From contig NW_003314264.1 of assembly GCF_000143415.4 (NCBI RefSeq), positions 3,259,444 through 3,323,443 on the forward strand: a DNA stretch of 64,000 bases, given 5' to 3'. This document shows, one piece after another, positions 11,035-21,640 of this stretch. A model generated the notes under the pieces. It saw only the letters and a list, made by a program, of their open reading frames with translations. It had not been told where the DNA came from and searched no databases. A program made the position numbers and the translations under genes. Source of the stretch: Selaginella moellendorffii. Its lineage: Eukaryota > Streptophyta > Lycopodiopsida > Selaginellales > Selaginellaceae. The number at the start of each line of letters is the position of its first letter. Positions within the stretch are counted from its first letter, which is position 1.

Positions 11035-11249
11035 AACACGATGTCATGGAACTTTTTTATTCGTTCTTTGTTTTAGATCTCCAAGTTGTCCTCCACAAGC
11101 AAGCTTCCCTGTGATTTATTCCTTCCAGCCGAGCGTCATGGCAGCAGCAAAGATGTACAATACGTGATTGATACACTTACAGAGCGGAGGAATCTTAGAT
11201 CGTGTATAGAAACAACGACTTTTTTTTTTCTGTTTTTTTCGGGGGTTCA

Positions 11250-12976
11250 TCAGTAGTATGCTTTCCTGGGATTGTTCTGAATGAACACGACCGGGTTTGT
11301 GTCTCGAGATTCCACGAAAACAAATAGAGAAAGCTTACCAGTGGATTCGGACGGAACCTGTAACCCAGCATCATACGTTTCTTGTACTGCTCGTAGATGT
11401 CGTCCTCAGAGTTTACTTCGCCAGGTTGCTGGGCTCCCAATCCCAGATTGTTTAGCTTCACTTGTCCCGCTTGCACCGGATCGGCACGGCCACCTCTAGC
11501 ACTTCCAAGTCCCTCACCTGAAGCATATAAAGCAGCTATTACAAACAAGGAGAAATTTTTTCGAATGCATTACCTTCTTTCCATCCCATCTTGGACAGTA
11601 GACGATGGCCTACATTGTCTGCTTGAATCCTGGCTTTCTCGGTTGCTTCTAGTATGTTTTTCTGAGCACTGACGTCGTTACATTTCGCCATAAATCTTTC
11701 CAGCTCTTCCTGAGGAATGTAGTCTCCCATATGGTGACCCCTCTTTGTGGAGGCTGCATAGTGACTGTCAGCACGAATCTCAAGACCTTATCCTTACGTG
11801 TACTCGTCAGTGACAATGGTGGAGGCATTTCATCTTTGGTTTGCTTAGGAGCCTTTCGGAGGTCCTCCTGGGCTGCCTTTTTCATATAAAAGTCCATCAT
11901 AGCCAAAGAGTCTGGCTCTGTTGATTGTTTGGCTGAAACAGTAGAGTCAGAACCCGGAATATTTAAACACTTTGCATACCTGTGTCTTGCTCTTGCTCAT
12001 GGCGTGCTTCTTCCCCGTTCTCGTATAGAGCCGAGGCAGGGGTTTGAAAGTTTGTACGTTGTGAGCTTCTCTGTGGAAACGATTGTTGCCGAGATGGTGT
12101 GGCTGAAAAACTTATCCCAACATAAACCAGCTAGCACCAGATGTGAGTAACATTTTACCATGTTGCAACACGATCGGAGTATGGGGCTTATTGAGGAAGG
12201 ATTCCTCCTCAGCAAGCTTGTGCTCGTAATACTTGTAGTCCGAGCAATCAACATCGAACAGAAACCTGCCAAAGAAAAGAGATAAACGCTATTCATGCAC
12301 CACCATAACAAAATAGAAAACAAGCGAAAGAAGCAAGCATTCCAAAAACACCACAATTCCCTCTCAATGGCCTACCCAAAACGAGGATCCGTAGGGTTCT
12401 TCTGCCGTGTGATATCTTCAAATTCCCGACCACTTTTTGCGACAAAACTGGCAAGCTTCTCCGCTACCTTTCTCACATCAGGATCAAGAGGAGGGGCCGG
12501 CAGAGCTGCAAGCATGACACAGGTTTCAATCAAACCACTTAACGAAACTGAACTGAATTACCTGAGTGCGAGGGAGCGTCAACAACATCAAATCTCTGCT
12601 TCTTCGCGGGTCTCTCCATCACCACCTTGGCAGCCGCAGGAGCAGTACTAGCGGCAGCAGCACTCTCCTCCTCATCATCATCGTTGTCACCCAGCTTCAA
12701 TGGATTCACCGCAGGCCTAACTACCTTGGCCTTCAAACTGAACGCTAACTTCCCGTTTGACGCTGGCGTTACGGGAGCTGCCTTGGAACCTATGGAGCAA
12801 TTCTTCTTGATCGTGATGCTCACGGGCTGAACTCCCGTGCTAGAACTGGTGCTGCTAGTGCTCGTGCTCGGCGGCTCACTCACAGCGCTAGTAGTAGCGG
12901 CCACAGCGGCAGCCCCTTGCATTTGCTTAAACCTCTCAAGAAAAGAGCCATCGTTGGGAAACGGCGGGGTGCTCAT
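11250..12976 (-). CDS. SURP and G-patch domain protein, SUGP1-like splicing factor
   Basis: SUGP1-type proteins bind spliceosome components and help release the branch-site complex; G-patches activate DEAH helicases. The start at 12976 gives MSTPPFPNDGSFLERFKQ, a conserved opening. Exon 1 (12976-12562) encodes a low-complexity Ser/Thr/Ala region and a PAKKQRFD basic patch. The next exons encode the SURP module (DPDVRKVAEKLASFVAKSG, then NPTDPRFGFLFD and YKYYEHKL). Small exons to about 11700 follow, then the G-patch (NVGHRLLSKMGWKEG joined to GLGSARGGRADPV). The last exon gives NNPRKAYY and a stop at 11250-11252, matching the conserved family C-terminus RPNPLNNPRKAYY. Introns are short. An upstream in-frame ATG at 13012 is possible but less conserved. 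Confidence 0.9.
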
Positions 12977-13659
12977 CTTCCCTTCCCTGTTTGTTTCTCC
13001 CTCCTTTCTCACTTTCTCTCGACCTATTCCTCAAACCTGTGCCTGCGCTGCCAGATTTTTCTCACATACTCTTCTTCTCCCTCGCTGCTCCAGAGGAAAC
13101 CGGTACCGTGCTGATACCCTGCTCAATTCCCTGGTCAGCAATCTGGTTCTCAACATTCTCATAGCTCTAGCTAGCGATTCTTCCCAAAATCCCCCTCTCC
13201 AGGCCAGAATCACAGAGAAAAAAGCAATCCAGCCAGAAAATCCCACGCCACAGACAGATCGGGGGAGAGAGAGAGAGACACCCATACCTTTCTCCGCGAC
13301 GACGGCCAGAGCCCTAACTTGGATAAAATGGTTTCTAGGGCAAGCAGTTTGGGCCACAAAAAATTATAAAAAGGGGGTTTAAGGAGAATATTCGTTTCTA
13401 AAGGTGTGCCTCGTTTGTGGGACGGAAATCGTCCAAGGGGGCGGTCATGCGTTCCTTATTCTAGGGTTTGGGCGAAAGCAAAAGATCGGCTTATCGGCGT
13501 GGGCGGCGTTGCTCGGGGATCGATCGACCGCGACGGCGCCCGCGCTGTGCTAGGTCGGCCGCGGCGCTGCTGCGATTCCAATGAGGTAACAAAATCCGCG
13601 GCCTCCTCCTGTGTGGTGCCTTTTCTTTCCCCGATTTCGCGAGAATCGGAGCTCCGGCC
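12977..13659. promoter_or_regulatory. Shared divergent promoter region of the SUGP1-like and PCF11-like genes
   Basis: The start codons of the two genes face away from each other across 683 bases. The region holds a GA repeat (about 13261-13280, gggggagagagagagagaca) and telo-box-like motifs in both directions (agccctaactt near 13310 and tctagggtttggg near 13462), which are common upstream of plant housekeeping genes. I see no good TATA box on either side. Confidence 0.5.
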
Positions 13660-16017
13660 ATGCTTAAGAGGGAGAGTGGTGTCTTGCTTGATGCAGCCGA
13701 TAGGGCAAAGATAGGCGGCGGTGGTGGGCGGAGGGTGAGTCCTATGGAGAGGCGAGGGAGTGAGAGTAAGGCCGCCGCCGCCGCTCCTCTTGCTCCTCCT
13801 TCCCGCGTCAATGTGTTCGAGCGCCTCAAGGCTCTGGATAGGGAGAGAGAGAATCGAGAGGAGAGGGAGAGAGAGAGAGGGAGGCTCGAGAACGAGCAAG
13901 ACCATGAACTTGTTACCCAGTATAAGGCAGCTCTTGGCGAGCTCACTTTCAATTCCAAGCCGATTATTACTAACTTGACCATCATTGCTGGGGAAAACTT
14001 ACATGCTGCTCGAGGCATAGCCAACGCGATCTGTTCTCACATCATGGAGGTATGTGGATTCCTCTCTTTCCTTTTTCTTTTCTTTCCTTTTCTTTGGTCC
14101 GTTTGGTTTCTAAAGTTTTGGTTTTCTTTCTTCTGTTTGGTTGTAGGTGGCCAAGGAGCAAAAGCTGCCTGCGTTGTATCTCCTGGATAGCATTGTGAAG
14201 AACATCGGACGTGACTACGTGCAGTACTTTGGCGAGCGCCTAGCGGAGGTATGCAAAGGATTTTGTTTAGTCGACGCTCTTTTTTGACAGTCCTGGGTGG
14301 ACGGCAGGTCTTTTGCAAGTGCTACAGGCAAGTCGACCCGACGACTTACCCTGCAATGCAGCATCTCTTCAAGACTTGGCGTGGTGTTTTCGGGCAAGCT
14401 CCTTTGCGAGCAATAGAAGTTGAACTGCATTTTTCTACAATAAATGGACCTTCTTTAAGATCTGTAGAATCGGTACCTCCTCGTACTGGGCATGGGATTC
14501 ATGTAAATCCCAAGTACATCCTCGAAGCTCAAAAACAGCTCCAACAATCTAACAAGGTATTGTAGTGACTTTTATCTGTTGTTCTATCTAATCTTCTTGT
14601 GCAGGAGGTTCCAAGAAATGGCGACACTGGATTCCAGAAGCGGTGGCCCGAGAAGAATAGCAAGGGCGGCTCCTTGCCTTCACACGCGACTTCCAAGACA
14701 ACAACAGGTTTGTGGAAGACCTCTGACAGAGGGGATGGAGGCTCAAACGACGAAGTCCGGAAGGCTGCTGTTTCCTCGCGTTTAACAGGCCGTGGACAGA
14801 ACAAAAACAAGCGCTCGCTGGCCGATACGGGTTTTTCCGATACACCAGGAACCGAAAGACACGTGCAGTCACCACGGAGGGAGGTTGACGGACGACACTT
14901 CAAGGCTAAGGTTCGCTGTTGGATGTTTTTCCTTAACTTTACTGTTTTCCCTTTTTCTATTCGTGCAACTAACTAGAATTTGCAGGACGTCCTTGATCCA
15001 GCACCGCCACCACCACCACCACCGCCACCTTTGGCTCAGCTGCAGCAGAATCCTCCACTCCCACCACAGTTTTCAGCTCTTCGACCACCTAATAATCAGT
15101 TCCAACATCCTCCCATGATGCCCCACTCGCTGCTGCCTCCAGCGGGGCCTCCCCTTCATCCGTTTGGCATGCCCGCCTCGGAACCCTTACCAGTTTCTAA
15201 TACTTCTAGCCTGTTGTCCGCACTGTTCAAGACCGGTTTTATTCCTCCTGAGCCAGAGTCCCAACTTCAGCCTGAGGCTCTACTACCGCCGCCGCCACCT
15301 CCACCTCCACTTCAATTTCCTCCTCCACTACCAATGTTTCCGGCTCCTGCACCACCGCTTGGGCCATCCGGTTCTGGACCTGGACCTGTTGGAGGACTCG
15401 GGAATCTCTTGTCATCGCTCATCACACAAGGCCTAATATCGGCAAACAACACAGATGTTACAGGACTGGGAGTGGAGTTCCGCCAGGAAATTCTCAGGGA
15501 GCGGCATGACATCGTGATCAACTTGCTCTACTCGGACTTCCCGAGGCAATGCAAGACGTGCGGGCTTAGATTTAAGGGACAGGACGAGCACAGCAGGCAT
15601 ATGGACTGGCATGTAACTCGGAACAGGAGGCAAAAGTCGCAGAAGAAGTCCTCGAGAAGGTGGTTTGTGGGACTCAAGGAGTGGATTGGCGGCGTCAGTG
15701 CTACCGAGTGTGAAGCTAGCACGCCGCCGTTGTTCGCCGAGGAGGCGGAGGTTCGCAAGGTGGAGGAGGACCAAAACTTCGCAGTCCCGGCAGACGAGAA
15801 CCAGAGCTCGTGTGCTCTGTGCGGGGAGCCATTCGAGGACTTCTACAGCGACGAGACGGACGAGTGGATGTACAGGGGAGCAGTGTATATGAACGTTCCT
15901 CCGGGAACTTCGACCGAGGGGATGGATAGGACGCTTTTGGGACCGATCGTTCACGCCAAGTGTAGGACGGAGAATGCTGCAGCAGCTGCCGCGGCTGCTG
16001 CTTCCTCCGGCCTTTGA
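13660..16017 (+). CDS. PCF11-like pre-mRNA cleavage and polyadenylation factor (PCFS type)
   Basis: PCF11 couples 3'-end cleavage to termination by binding the RNA polymerase II CTD and cleavage factor II. Five exons (13660-14049, 14147-14248, 14308-14556, 14605-14910, 14986-16017) all join in phase 0 and give 692 aa. The N-terminal CID spans about residues 75-200, with [38 protein letters not shown] and [15 protein letters not shown] charged middle is followed by proline runs (about 360-480). A C2H2-like finger ([21 protein letters not shown]) follows, and then a Cys-rich element (CALCGEPF ... HAKC) near the C-terminus, the arrangement known from Arabidopsis PCFS4. A poly-Ala run of about nine residues ends the protein. 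Confidence 0.93.
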
Positions 16018-16940
16018 CAATCGAAAGGTACTCGAGCTCTTACTTTCTCTCACTTTTCGTTGTTCTAGTTATATTTCTAGGATGATTTTCTAGGATGATT
16101 GGAGAACTTACGTGGTTTGAGTGTCCAGGCCGGGGAGTTTCTTATTGGGATCGGGGAGAGGCCGGAGAGGAGAAATCCGTAACACAGGTGGGCTGGGTCG
16201 GTTTGTAGAAACAACTGAGTAACATTTTTGGCTGTACAAGAGTGTAAAATGAGAGGACGAAAGAAAGAATTGATGTTTAATCGCCGGAAACAGCACAAAG
16301 TAGCTCTGTGTGGTTTCTTTCTAACGATCTTTGCTACTGGCTGGCCCCTCTCGCTAGATCTCTCTAAAGTTTCTACATGTTTTCTTTTCCTTGTTCATGG
16401 CAGATGATAATCAATAAACTAAGTGTTGAAAAGTTTCCCAGTTTCACTCCTATATAGTTCTAAGGTTCTCATTCGGTCAAATCTCTACGACTTATTTCAC
16501 TCTCAGTGGGCGCGTAGCTTTTGACGTGTAAGCTGGAGAAAGTAATTGCCAAACAGTTACTGGCATCAATTAACCAATCCAGACAAATGGACGCGGCATA
16601 TTCGCATCATCGTCTATCTTCCTCTCCGCTGTTTGAGAGAAAAGGTTCTTGCTCGCTTTCTGGGGGTTCCTTTCACACCTTCTGTTCTTTTCATTCGCTC
16701 GGGCCTGCTTACGAGCGCTTGGGGATGGAGGACCCTCATGAGTTTGGGCTGGATGCGTGCAAGGCAAAGTCATGAGCGTGCACACTCACCATACTTGCTT
16801 ATAAGATTTGCATCGACTGGAGTGAGCGCTACTCATTCCTTTGTTGCGCTGGTATTCTTGAAGTGGCCAAGCAAAGAATCCAGCGCGCGCTATTTAATCT
16901 TGTCCCCTGGAAGCAAGGAAGAGTGAATCAATCAGCAACA
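16018..16940. other. Spacer between the PCF11-like and phospholipase genes
   Basis: The left half is the likely PCF11 3' UTR. Near the right end, tataagatttgc (about 16799) and ctatttaatc (about 16890) are AT-rich TATA-like candidates for the phospholipase gene. I see no coding sequence that I can support. Confidence 0.4.
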
Positions 16941-18878
16941 ATGAAGTGGTGTCTAGTACCTCTTTTCCTGCTCCTCTTGAGCCCCGGCACCAATGCAGCG
17001 CAGCCGAGCGGCCGGATCAAGACGATAGTCGTGCTCGTCCAGGAGAACAGGTCCTTCGATCATATGCTCGGCTGGCTCAAGAAGCTCAACCCGGAGATCG
17101 ACGGGTTGACAGGGAAGGAGAGCAACCCGATGAACTTAACCGACCCAAGCTCGGGGACGGTGTTTGTCTCGGACAAGGCCGAGTTCGTGGACCCCGACCC
17201 CGGCCACTCGTTCGGAGCCATCCGAGACCAGGTGTTCGGCTTCGGAAGTACTTCGCAGAATCCAGCACCCATGAATGGCTTCGCCCAGCAAGCGGAGATC
17301 ATCCAGAAGAACTTGTCGCAGAGAGTGATGAGCTCCTTCCGGCCCGAGCTCGTCCCCGCCTACACCGCCTTGGCTATGGAGTTTGCTATATGTGATAAGT
17401 GGTTTGCGTCGGTTCCAGCTTCCACCCAGCCAAACCGGCTCTACATCCACTCCGCTACGTCCCACGGTGCTGTGAGCAACGTCAGGTCCGACCTCGTCAA
17501 AGGATTCCCGCAAAAAACGATCTTTGAGTCGATCGACCAAGACAAGCTGTCTTTCGGGATTTACTACCAGAACATCCCGGCCACGTTGTTCTACAGGCAC
17601 GTCCTCGTTGTGGCTGCTATTCCTCTGCTCGTTTGTCCTGACTTCCATCTCCTTTTAGGAACCTGAGGAGCCCCAAGTATCTCGGGAAGTTCCACAACTA
17701 CGGCCTCTTCAAGACGCATGCCAAGCAAGGCAAGCTCCCAAACTACGTCGTCGTCGAGCAGCGCTACTACGACACCAAGGCGACGCCCGCCAACGACGAC
17801 CACCCCTCGCACGACGTTGCCGAGGGCCAGAAGTTCATCAAGGAGGTGTACGAGACCCTGCGCTCCAGCCCCCAGTGGAACGAGACGCTGCTGGTGATAA
17901 CTTACGACGAGCACGGTGGCTTCTTCGACCACGTTTCCACGCCAATGGACAACGTTCCCAATCCAGACGGTCTCAGGGGTGGAGACGACGATCACTTCAA
18001 CTTCGACAGGCTCGGTGTCCGCGTCCCAGCGATTTTCGTCTCTCCATGGATCGACAAAGGAACAGGTGAGTTCTTCCTGTTTCCTGTCCTTGTTCTGGGG
18101 ACCCGCGGTCACCGTCCACCATTACTACTCGTACCTCCAGAGCTTCTTTTTTTCTTTTCCCTTTGTCTTTACTCCGTGACTTATGCGGCGTTCCTGCTGT
18201 GACTGTCACGCTACCCTGCCTTTATTCGTGGCATTTCCCGTGCCACTGATCTGGGTAGCTGGTTTGGCAGATCTGCTTGCGAACTGAACTTCTTGATTGC
18301 CGCCCATTAGCTTACTAAGCCGTGTCGCGTGCTTGGCCTTGCAGTAATACACCGGCCAAACGGACCGACCAAGGATTCCCAGTACGAGCATTCTTCTATT
18401 CCGGCCACTGTGAAGAAGATTTTCAATCTCACGCAACCTTTCCTGACGAAGAGAGACGCTTGGGCGGGGACCTTTGAGACTGTCTTGTCTTCCACGCGGA
18501 CCACACCTCGAACGGACTGTCCTGGTAAAGTTTTGAGTTCCTTCTTGTCCGACCTCTGTCTGATCGATCCTGTAATCTCCAGTGACGCTGCCGAGTTCAC
18601 CCTGGTCACTCCGGCATTCTCCTCCAAACGAAGAAGGGCGGCTAACGGAGTTCCAAGTGGAAATGGTGGGACTCGCATCGCAGCTTAATGGTGACTACGG
18701 AAAAAGTGGCTATCCAAATCTTGGTGCGTCGATGACAGTCAAATACGCGTCGGACTATGTGGATCGCGCCGTGGAAGGAATCATGAGAGCTGGAAAGGTC
18801 GCACTTCAAAGTGGCGAGGATCCGAACGCATTGATAGAAGTGCTTCCCACCTCAGAATCTCGGAAAACTGGAACTTAA
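16941..18878 (+). CDS. Non-specific phospholipase C (NPC), phosphoesterase family
   Basis: NPC enzymes hydrolyse phosphatidylcholine and other phospholipids to diacylglycerol. Four exons (16941-17596, 17659-18065, 18345-18524, 18583-18878) join in phase to 512 aa. The N-terminus is a signal peptide ([17 protein letters not shown]). The family motif [11 protein letters not shown] follows at about residues 36-46, then [26 protein letters not shown] and [30 protein letters not shown] is the conserved C-terminal helix. The length is normal for plant NPCs. The first intron (17597-17658) begins with GC rather than GT; this is the only border that keeps the frame (TACAG|GCACGT ... TTTTAG|GAACC). A fragment of the last exon is duplicated near 43.8 kb. 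Confidence 0.93.
17597..17658 (+). other. GC-AG intron in the NPC gene
   Basis: The reading frame resumes only if the donor is GC after TACAG and the acceptor is AG before GAACCTG. This gives Y-R-N-L-R-S, a sequence expected in this family. The flanking donor context CAG|GCACGT matches the stronger consensus usual for GC donors. Confidence 0.7.
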
Positions 18879-18962
18879 AATTTTAGATTTGACTGAAGCA
18901 ATATCGGAGATTTGCCTGTCGGTAAGAAAAAAATTCATCATAGAATACAAAGATATTCAAAC

Positions 18963-20192
18963 TTACGACTTACCTCGATCTAAAATCGAAGCTAAACCAG
19001 GTGGTGCTTGCGGGGGCGCCTTCTCCTTCTCTTTCGAGAGAACCCGGACAACAGTGTCGTGTCGGATTTCCAAAACTTCAGGAGCAGTGTTGGCGCAGCC
19101 ACTCGACATTCCCACGTCAACTCGAAACACCTGGTTCTGACAAGCCGAGTTGATCCCGAAAGGAGCCTGGATCGTATGCCCGACTACCATTCTACTCGCC
19201 CCTGATATCCCCGTGAGAACCTCGTCTAGGAGCTTGCAGTCACACAAACTCTCCACTGGAATGGAGTACTGTCTAGCCCACACCACAGCGTCCTTCCCTC
19301 GTAAGTAGCCTGGAGCTTGCCGGCCTTTCCGTCCTTGAATCCAATCCCTCACCTCGGCATTTATCTTCTCCAGTCCGTAGTCGAGGTGGGATGGTAGAAT
19401 TCCTCCGTGAGCAAAAACGGTGCTTCCAACGATGAGTATAGTCGGGTGGTGAGCCAAGAAACGCGAAGAGATCGGGCCACCCGGTCGTAGAGCAGCATAT
19501 CTAGCACGGACTCCATCGGGGATGCTCTTCCTCACGTTTCTAAACGCGTCGGGTTGACGTCCCAATCCATGGCAGCGTTCCTTGAGAGCCTGGCCACGCC
19601 TATACCACTGAGCCCATGCCGAGAACTCGTCCAGTGCCTCTTTGGTGGCGTAGCGAAAGTCCCCCTCGATGTTCATCACCTCGTGGTTGCCATTCATGAT
19701 GTGGAGATCGCCGCCGTGCCGCTGGGCCTCTCCTTTTAGTCTCTCCAGCAAGTAGAGCACCTTGAGCTCCTGGCCGCCTCGATCCAGCACGTCCCCTACC
19801 TGGACCACCACTGTTTTTCCCCCGATCCATCGATCATCCTCGTCCACGACGCCGGCGATGCGAAGCGATTCCCGGGTTTTGGCCAAGTCGCCGTGAATGT
19901 CCCCTATTGCGACTAACCTCTCCACTGCTGGGATTCTCGTGACGATGCCCATGCCGCTGTCGCCGCCGTGATTCCTAGCCTCGCCTCCCGCTCCAGCCGC
20001 TGGATGGAAAGAATTTGCGCTCGATTGAGCGTGCTTGCTGAGAATTTGCCCTCCAACTATGAAATCTACGAATGAATCCACGAATGAAGAAACGGCATTG
20101 GAGACCTGGCCACAGAATTTGTCATCGCTGCTTGTGTCCGAGCGGCCAGGAGGAGGAGGAGGCGGCGCCGGCGCCTCCGCGAATGCCGGCAT
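18963..20192 (-). CDS. Shewanella-like PPP-family protein phosphatase (SLP)
   Basis: SLP phosphatases are bacterial-type PPP enzymes that plants keep in plastids or mitochondria/cytosol. This copy is a single exon of 409 aa. All metal-binding and catalytic motifs are present: GDIHG at 97-101, GDVLDRG at 133-139, GNHE at 168-171, GSTVFAHGG and MVVGHTIQ. The first 90 residues are low-complexity, with a proline run; a helix-like stretch (SSFVDSFVDFIVGGQIL) follows. There is no clear organelle signal that I can vouch for. At the 3' end CGAGGTAAGTCGTAA either ends the protein (RGKS-stop) or is a splice donor to a small further exon in 18880-18930; the simpler reading is given. It is head to head with a ruined TRM10 copy. 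An inverted, broken duplicate of this gene lies at 42.7-43.8 kb. Confidence 0.9.
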   Translation of the reverse strand: MPAFAEAPAPPPPPPGRSDTSSDDKFCGQVSNAVSSFVDSFVDFIVGGQILSKHAQSSANSFHPAAGAGGEARNHGGDSGMGIVTRIPAVERLVAIGDIHGDLAKTRESLRIAGVVDEDDRWIGGKTVVVQVGDVLDRGGQELKVLYLLERLKGEAQRHGGDLHIMNGNHEVMNIEGDFRYATKEALDEFSAWAQWYRRGQALKERCHGLGRQPDAFRNVRKSIPDGVRARYAALRPGGPISSRFLAHHPTILIVGSTVFAHGGILPSHLDYGLEKINAEVRDWIQGRKGRQAPGYLRGKDAVVWARQYSIPVESLCDCKLLDEVLTGISGASRMVVGHTIQAPFGINSACQNQVFRVDVGMSSGCANTAPEVLEIRHDTVVRVLSKEKEKAPPQAPPGLASILDRGKS

Positions 20193-20249
20193 CTTACCGC
20201 CAAGATACCTAAGACAAAGAACCCTAAATTTTGAACCAGGCTAGGGCTT

Positions 20250-20852
20250 GTGGGATTGTCGTGCTCCTTGAGCAGGGCGGGTGCGGGCAGATCGATTCAG
20301 TAGCGCATTGCCGGTCGTCGAGATTTTGATTTTGCGATCTAGGCCGTCGCCAAGCTGAGGAGCTCATCTGGCGTGCTGCCACGCTGCGCTTCGCAAATGA
20401 AGCAAACGATCAAAACGAAGAAGGGGTGAAACAATGTGGAGAAAAAGGAGATCTGAAGTTCCAAATGGAAAGCCTCTGTCCAAGAATGCACAGAAGAGGG
20501 GAGAGGAAGAAGGAGCACAAGGAGAAAAAATCGCAGGAACCGCGGAAGCTGCAATTCATAGGAGCAAGGAAGCCAGCCGCGCCCGTGCCGATGAAAACAA
20601 AAACTCAACAAGGCTGTCGAGGCTGGCCAGAACCTGGTGATCGATTACCAGTTAAGCGACCAGATGACCGGCCAACAAGTAGGTTCTCTCATCTCTTTTC
20701 TTCGTCTAAGCATCTTTTCTTTCTTCCAGATCATGTATCGAGAAGGTACCCGGCTATCAAAACTGGAATCTACACACCTACATGGAAGTTTTCGCGACTA
20801 GTACGCAGGATCTGGTCTATCTCACGGCAGACTCGGCGGAGAGACTCAAAGG
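20250..20852 (+). pseudogene. TRM10 pseudogene, copy A
   Basis: This stretch aligns base by base with the intact TRM10 gene on the minus strand at 41.4-42.6 kb. Shared blocks are gattttgattttgcgatctaggccgtcg (intron and exon 2 start), ttccaaatggaaagcctctgtccaagaatgcacagaag, ggaagctgcaattcataggagcaaggaagccagccgcg, and the region of YMEVFATSTQDLVYLTADS. The first exon has lost its ATG, several blocks of exon 2 are deleted with frame changes, the YCYAANARAPVS block is missing, and homology stops near 20852. It cannot encode a methyltransferase. It still sits head to head with the intact SLP gene, as in the duplicate locus. Confidence 0.85.
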
Positions 20853-21640
20853 TAAGTCTCCTAGGGTTTTGATGTAGACGAATCCGGAATCACTATTTGT
20901 GCTACAGGTATCGAGTACAGACGCTGGGGCGAAGGCAAAGAATCTTTTTGTCGTGACATGTGTTTGACTGGCCTTGACTGTAGGTTAGTGACAACCAAAG
21001 ATCTTTCCACTCTGAGCACTACTCGAGTGGAATAGAATGCGAGTTGAGCAAGACGACCGCATAGCTGCCTCGGCCGAATTCCCTCGAGGAGGCGTTTGAT
21101 CCGTGGAGTACGATGGCAACGCCATGACTCAAAGGCCGGAGATCTTTCTCTCCGCAGAGCGATACATATCGATCCATTTCCTCCCAAGTCTCGCTCGCAG
21201 AAGTCCAGTGCATGAGGGGAACATTCCTCAAAGCATAGCTGCAACGAGGCAGAGACCGGTGGGGCCTTGCGCTGTGGGTCGCACTGTGGCGATGCGGCCG
21301 TCGACAAGATCGGCCATAACTGCGATGTGGATCGCGGATGGACAGCGGTCCGGAAGAAGGTTTCTTGGGCGAAGATCGTATTGTGCGGCCACAAGCACGC
21401 TCGGCATCTCCAAGTACGCGCCTCTACTCAACCTCGTGCCTTTAATGGAGAAGGCAAGTTCTTTCGTCAAGCTTGTCAAGGCGGAAGAGATGCATGGGAG
21501 CTCCAAGGCAAAACAAGCGGTGGGATCCAGTTGCCACAGCGGGAATCTTTGCAGGGGAGAGAGCCGCAGTCAGGTCTCAAGAAGGGTATTGGATTGCTAT
21601 GAAGTTGGGATGATCGATCCGATCATTCATTTGTTGTGAT
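20853..21640. other. Unassigned segment with an unidentified minus-strand open frame
   Basis: A moderately GC-rich minus-strand frame at 21228-21506 continues in another frame to about 21019, as if one coding unit were broken by a small indel. Its translation includes LTSLTKELAFSIKGTRLSRGAY and later ASETWEEMDRY. I do not recognise it. It could be a pseudogene fragment or chance coding. Confidence 0.25.

Noticed and set aside
12539-13012. Start of the SUGP1-like protein at the upstream ATG (13012)
   Set aside because: The family-like N-terminus begins at 12976; the 12 extra residues are charged and look like translated leader.
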